Positions 14,938 to 15,721 of a stretch of 15,721 nucleotides of DNA are shown here, piece by piece. A program made the position numbers and the translations under genes. Each line of letters begins with the position of its first letter. Position 1 is the first letter of the stretch. Source of the stretch: Candidatus Poseidoniaceae archaeon. Its GTDB lineage: Archaea; Thermoplasmatota; Poseidoniia; Poseidoniales; Poseidoniaceae. The notes beneath the pieces were generated by a model that was not told the DNA's origin, did not search any database, and saw only the letters and a list, made by a program, of their open reading frames with translations. The stretch covers positions 1-15,721 of the forward strand of contig JAKURJ010000027.1 of the NCBI GenBank assembly GCA_022452125.1, in the 5' to 3' direction.

Positions 14938-15721
14938 TCCTCTTCATCCCCTTTTGGAAGTGACGAGATTACATCACCAAGCATTTCAGTTACATCTTCA
15001 ATTCTTGTCATCAGAGTTAGGTCACTGACGTTTCCAGGACGGCCTATGTCCCACATTAGTTCGTGAGCGGTTTCAGCAACCAGTTTTGTGAATTTCAGAA
15101 CTGCTGGGTCAATCACAACCTGTTCTCTATCAGGTATGAGAGCTACCATATCCGGCTTTTCATCTAAAATATCGTCCATAATACCTTCAATGTCACTAGC
15201 GATTCCATCTGCTTGGTTTTGTAGTATTTCCTCCATTGATGAGCCGCCAACTTTTTTGCCTCCGGATTTAGAACCCAACTTCGCACTCTTCTTCGCTGTT
15301 GGTAATGATGAGCCCGCAGGCGTTTGATTGGATTCATTCGGGTCCATGTCGCTAACGATGCTGTTGAGAGCAATTCTGAGCATGTTAGACATCAATGATG
15401 GGTCTAATCCTTCTTCGACCTCAATTCCTTCTTCGCCTAATTGTGCAAGGATTTCATTGATGAAATCTACATTTATTTTCTCAGGAGTGACTATTCCTTT
15501 CAGCATAGGAAGGGCCCACTTCCCGTCACTCATTACCATCGAAACGTCGAAGCTTCCTCCACCGCCAGTGCCTGCAGCATTGGCTACTTCTGCCGGTGGA
15601 GGCACGAACTGTTTCTTGGAGTGCTTTTCCAATTGAGCTAACAACTTGTTCATGTCAACCGGTTTTGAGATGACTTCGGCGACTCCTGCCCTTGCTGCGG
15701 CAGTCAGATAATCGCTAGATG
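14934..15721 (-). CDS. Response-regulator-like protein with unrecognised output region (5' end outside window)
   Basis: The frame stays open to the right edge of the window, giving 261 visible residues; the start codon is beyond 15721, so the Met at 15653 is internal. The first visible residues read YLTAAARAGVAEVISKPVDM followed by NKLLAQLEKHSKK. This is the last part of a CheY-like receiver domain, with the conserved Lys-Pro of the signalling face; the phosphoacceptor Asp lies outside the window. Beyond the receiver come a Pro/Gly-rich linker, a mostly helical region of about 70 residues, a Gly/Ser/Lys-rich linker, and a second region of about 110 acidic, helix-prone residues ending in an acidic tail. 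I see no helix-turn-helix, kinase, GGDEF or other known output domain. Translational coupling to the MFS gene suggests a shared role, perhaps control of transport or metabolism, but that is inference. Confidence 0.8.
   Translation of the reverse strand, partial: SSDYLTAAARAGVAEVISKPVDMNKLLAQLEKHSKKQFVPPPAEVANAAGTGGGGSFDVSMVMSDGKWALPMLKGIVTPEKINVDFINEILAQLGEEGIEVEEGLDPSLMSNMLRIALNSIVSDMDPNESNQTPAGSSLPTAKKSAKLGSKSGGKKVGGSSMEEILQNQADGIASDIEGIMDDILDEKPDMVALIPDREQVVIDPAVLKFTKLVAETAHELMWDIGRPGNVSDLTLMTRIEDVTEMLGDVISSLPKGDEEE

Noticed and set aside
14934..15653. Treating the receiver-type protein as complete from the Met at 15653
   Set aside because: The frame stays open upstream to the window edge and encodes the conserved end of a receiver domain, including Lys-Pro, directly before that Met.
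1..15721. tRNA or rRNA genes, CRISPR arrays, insertion sequences, prophage or defence genes
   Set aside because: Intergenic gaps are all under about 90 bp and contain no cloverleaf or repeat-spacer pattern. No transposase, integrase or known defence domain was seen in any convincing frame.

Overview
This window looks like a piece of a marine planktonic archaeal genome, most probably a Marine Group II euryarchaeon (Poseidoniales) or a close relative. That assignment is an inference. It rests on moderate GC with very tight packing, mostly weak or absent Shine-Dalgarno signals, an archaeal-style TATA/BRE element between the two divergent genes, and a gene mix (surface subtilase, giant polytopic membrane protein, fatty-acid and 2-oxoacid oxidation enzymes) that fits a heterotrophic protein and lipid degrader. 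No rRNA, tRNA, CRISPR array, insertion sequence or long repeat was seen. No marker gene here fixes the taxonomy.

Layout. (1) Positions 8-6743, plus strand: a membrane-anchored S8 subtilisin-like protease, a 1380-residue multi-spanning membrane protein of unknown function with an acidic cytosolic-looking tail, and oligoribonuclease. (2) Positions 6733-10396, minus strand, read right to left: a CaCA-family cation/calcium exchanger, a medium-chain-type acyl-CoA dehydrogenase, a MobA/MocA-like nucleotidyltransferase broken by an in-frame TGA, and an XdhC/CoxI-type molybdenum-enzyme maturation factor. (3) Position 10479 onward, plus strand: a short aquaporin-family channel, divergent from the exchanger across an 82-bp gap with one centrally placed TATA box. 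(4) Positions 11047-15721, minus strand, read right to left: a response-regulator-like protein (its start lies outside the window), an MFS transporter whose start overlaps the regulator's stop as ATGA, and a fused alpha-beta 2-oxoacid dehydrogenase E1.

How the parts may work together. The protease probably acts outside the cell membrane and could feed peptide-derived substrates inward. The acyl-CoA dehydrogenase and the E1 fusion are catabolic steps that end in acyl-CoA or acetyl-CoA metabolism. The exchanger and aquaporin share a control region and both deal with ion or water balance. XdhC and the MocA-like protein normally mature molybdenum hydroxylases, but no hydroxylase is encoded here and the MocA-like gene is interrupted. 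The least explained parts are the giant membrane protein next to the protease, and the receiver-domain protein with an unrecognised output region coupled to a transporter. There is no clear defence system or mobile element; most of the window is ordinary core metabolism.
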